DNA of 64,000 nt from Aurantiochytrium sp. KH105 (taxonomy: Eukaryota > Sar > Bigyra > Thraustochytrida > Thraustochytriidae), in assembly GCA_003116975.1 (NCBI GenBank), contig BGKB01000072.1, forward strand, positions 97,225-161,224, read 5' to 3'. The notes under the pieces were generated by a model, which saw nothing but the letters and a program-made list of their open reading frames with translations, did not search any database and was not told the DNA's origin. Made by a program: the position numbers and the translations under genes. This document shows positions 62,601 through 64,000 of this stretch, piece by piece. How positions within the stretch are numbered: position 1 is the stretch's first letter; each line of letters begins with the position of its first letter.

Positions 62601-64000
62601 TTTCTAGCATGCAGGAGTTCTCTTTGAGCGCGCCAGCCAGCGCCTTGGCGCCATCCGGGCCGATCTTGTTATACGAGAGACTGCGCTTGTGCAGCAGGAC
62701 GAATGCAGTGAACAACAAACGTGCGCAGCAACGATACATGAAAGAGACAAAAGACGAAACCGTTGCGGCGCCGTGCATTGGTTTGGTAGAATAAGTTCAT
62801 TGCGATTTGATCAGTTCTTCTTGTTCCTTGCGCGCATCTCTTCTTTTCTCACCATGACTTACTCTAATTTCTGCAGCGACGAGTTCTCCTTGAGCGCGCC
62901 AGCCAGCGCCTTGGCGCCATTTGGGCCGATCTCGTTCAATCCAAGACTGCGCTTGTGCAGCACGGAGAATGCAGTGAACAACAAACGTGCGCAGCAACGA
63001 TACATGAAAGAGACAAAAGACGAAACCGTTGCGGCGCCGTGCATTGGTTTGGTAGAATAAGTTCATTGCGATTTGATCAGTTCTTCTTGTTCCTTGCGCG
63101 CATCTCTTCTTTTCTCACCATGACTTACCTCAAGATCTGCAGCGACGAGTTCTCCTTGAGCGCGCCAGCCAGCGCCTTGGCGCCATCTGGGCCGATCTCG
63201 TTCGAATCAAGACTGCGCTTGTGCAGCACGGAGAATACAGTGAAAAACAAACGTGCGCAGCAACGATACATGAAAGAGACAAAAGACGAAACCGTTGCGG
63301 CGCCGTGCATTGGTTTGGTAGAATAAGTTCATTGCGATTTGATCAGTTCTTCTCGTTCCTTGCGCGCATCTCTTCTTTTCTCACCATGACTTACCTAAAG
63401 TACTGCAGCGACGAGTTCTCCTTGAGCGCGCCAGCCAGCGCCTTGGCGCCATCTGGGCCGATCTCGTTCGATCCAAGACTGCGCTTGTGCAGCACGGAGA
63501 ATGCAGTGAACAACAAACGTGCGCAGCAACGATACATGAAAGAGACAAAAGACGAGACCGTTGCGGCGCCGTGCATTGGTTTGGTAGAATAAGTTCATTG
63601 CGATTTGATCAGTTCTTCTTGTTCCTTGCGCGCATCTCTTCTTTTCTCACCATCACTTACCTAAAGTACTGCAGCGACGAGTTCTCCTTGAGCGCGCCAG
63701 CCAGCGCCTTGGCGCCCTCTGAGCCGATCTTGTTATCCCAGAGACTGCGCTTGTGCAGCACGGAGAATGCAGTGAACAACAAACGTGCGCAGCAACGATA
63801 CATGAAAGAGACAGAAGACGAAACCGTTACGGCGCCGTGCATTGGTTTGGTAGAATAAGTTCATTGCGATTTGATCAGTTCTTCTTGTTCCTTGCGCGCA
63901 TCTCTTCTTTTCTCACCATCACTTACTCTAATTCCTGCAGCGACGAGTTCTCCTTGAGCGCGCCAGCCAGCGCCTTGGCGCCATCTGGGCCGATCTCGTT
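59633..64000 (-). CDS. LRR-ROC-COR-TIR (ROCO) receptor-like protein, 5' end off window
   Basis: The exons on minus are >64000-63927, 63744-63661, 63478-63395, 63212-63129, 62946-62863, 62680-62594, 62516-62433 and 62360-59633. Each splice joins the frame through a split codon and all junctions are GT-AG. The first seven listed exons each encode one RNase-inhibitor-type LRR. The last exon (908 codons) has a ROC GTPase domain (VVGKAAAGKTST P-loop near 62203, WDYGGQEVFYALHHLFLTQH switch near 61777, VGTHLD for base recognition), a COR region (PLRWSYCLDHLL onward), a middle region, and a C-terminal TIR domain (about 60118-59720: DVFLSHAW, CWLDESNIGSDV, NCRTEFYHAL). The last exon has no ATG at its beginning and must be spliced. 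ROCO proteins use GTP-driven dimer change for signalling; TIR domains signal or cleave NAD+. An intracellular sensor role is inferred. Confidence 0.85.
62594..64000 (-). repeat. Exon-per-LRR tandem array, 266-bp period
   Basis: From the right edge to 62681 the sequence is a perfect-period array: exon cores recur every 266 bp, each unit being an 84-nt exon plus a 182-nt intron. The introns (63745-63926, 63479-63660, 63213-63394, 62947-63128, 62681-62862) differ from one another at only about one to six positions. The exon core (IGPDGAKALAGALKENSSLQ) is invariant or nearly so. The exon ends vary. The donor is GTAAGT and the acceptor GCGCAG in all of them. Two further LRR exons (62680-62594 and 62516-62433) are followed by short unrelated introns (77 and 72 bp). 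The array continues beyond the window. Confidence 0.93.

Noticed and set aside
62689-63858. Four regularly spaced 123-codon plus-strand frames (each with CAATIHERDKRR)
   Set aside because: They are antisense products of the 266-bp array. The minus strand gives consistent GT-AG splicing into LRRs, which explains the period.
1-64000. CRISPR arrays, bacterial operons or riboswitches
   Set aside because: The DNA is eukaryotic nuclear. The only regular array is the LRR exon array.

Overview
This is eukaryotic nuclear DNA. Most genes are single-exon, GC-rich and separated by long GC-rich spacers full of microsatellites. The gene set (eS8, eL34, ALG3, PIAS-type SUMO ligase, PWWP/PHD reader, F-box/LRR, ARM-BTB, cyclic-nucleotide-domain channel, ROCO GTPase), the intron-poor genes and a decayed repeat-family protein of a kind I associate with labyrinthulomycetes suggest a stramenopile, most likely a thraustochytrid. 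That placement is an inference; the sequence holds no rRNA or other direct marker.

Layout. 1-2423 (-): 3'-truncated centrosomin/CM1 coiled-coil protein. 4197-5271 (+): ribosomal protein eS8 with one intron. 6767-8323 (+): PIAS/Siz SUMO E3 ligase. 8324-13140: gene-poor, repeat-rich spacer. 13141-17481 (+): ARM protein with two BTB domains and a C-terminal PCNA-binding box. 17886-20664 (-): ALG3 and a four-CBS protein. 21247-22137 (+): 2OG-Fe(II) dioxygenase. 22430-24445 (+): nuclease-kinase fusion resembling Crinkler-type effectors. 24988-28135 (+): decayed astacin metalloprotease gene split by a 1.7-kb inverted-repeat element flanked by TTAA. 27984-29453 (-): Sel1-repeat protein. 30585-31265 (+): cytochrome b561. 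32846-35803 (+): PWWP/PHD chromatin reader. 36211-36732 (-): dual-specificity phosphatase. 39448-41037 (+): coiled-coil/LRR protein. 41372-42775 (-): F-box/LRR protein. 46251-47063 (+): acidic protein of unknown function. 47261-48766 (-): tRNA uracil-5-methyltransferase. 49644-52319 (+): secreted PA-domain protein. 52585-54531 (-): M14 carboxypeptidase. 55394-57928 (+): cyclic-nucleotide-domain channel. 58219-58569 (-): eL34. 59633 to the right edge (-): LRR-ROC-COR-TIR receptor-like gene.

The most striking part is the right end. A ROCO GTPase carries a C-terminal TIR domain with a candidate NADase glutamate. Upstream of the GTPase, its leucine-rich repeats are encoded one per 84-nt exon. The repeat units are 266 bp and their 182-bp introns are almost identical. 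Nearly all differences between copies change amino acids and fall on the exposed beta-strand face, which each intron splits in two. This looks like a modular, diversifying recognition array on an immune-receptor-like protein, in a window where nearly every other gene lacks introns. The nuclease-kinase gene and the transposon-disrupted protease gene are the other accessory loci; the rest is mostly housekeeping.
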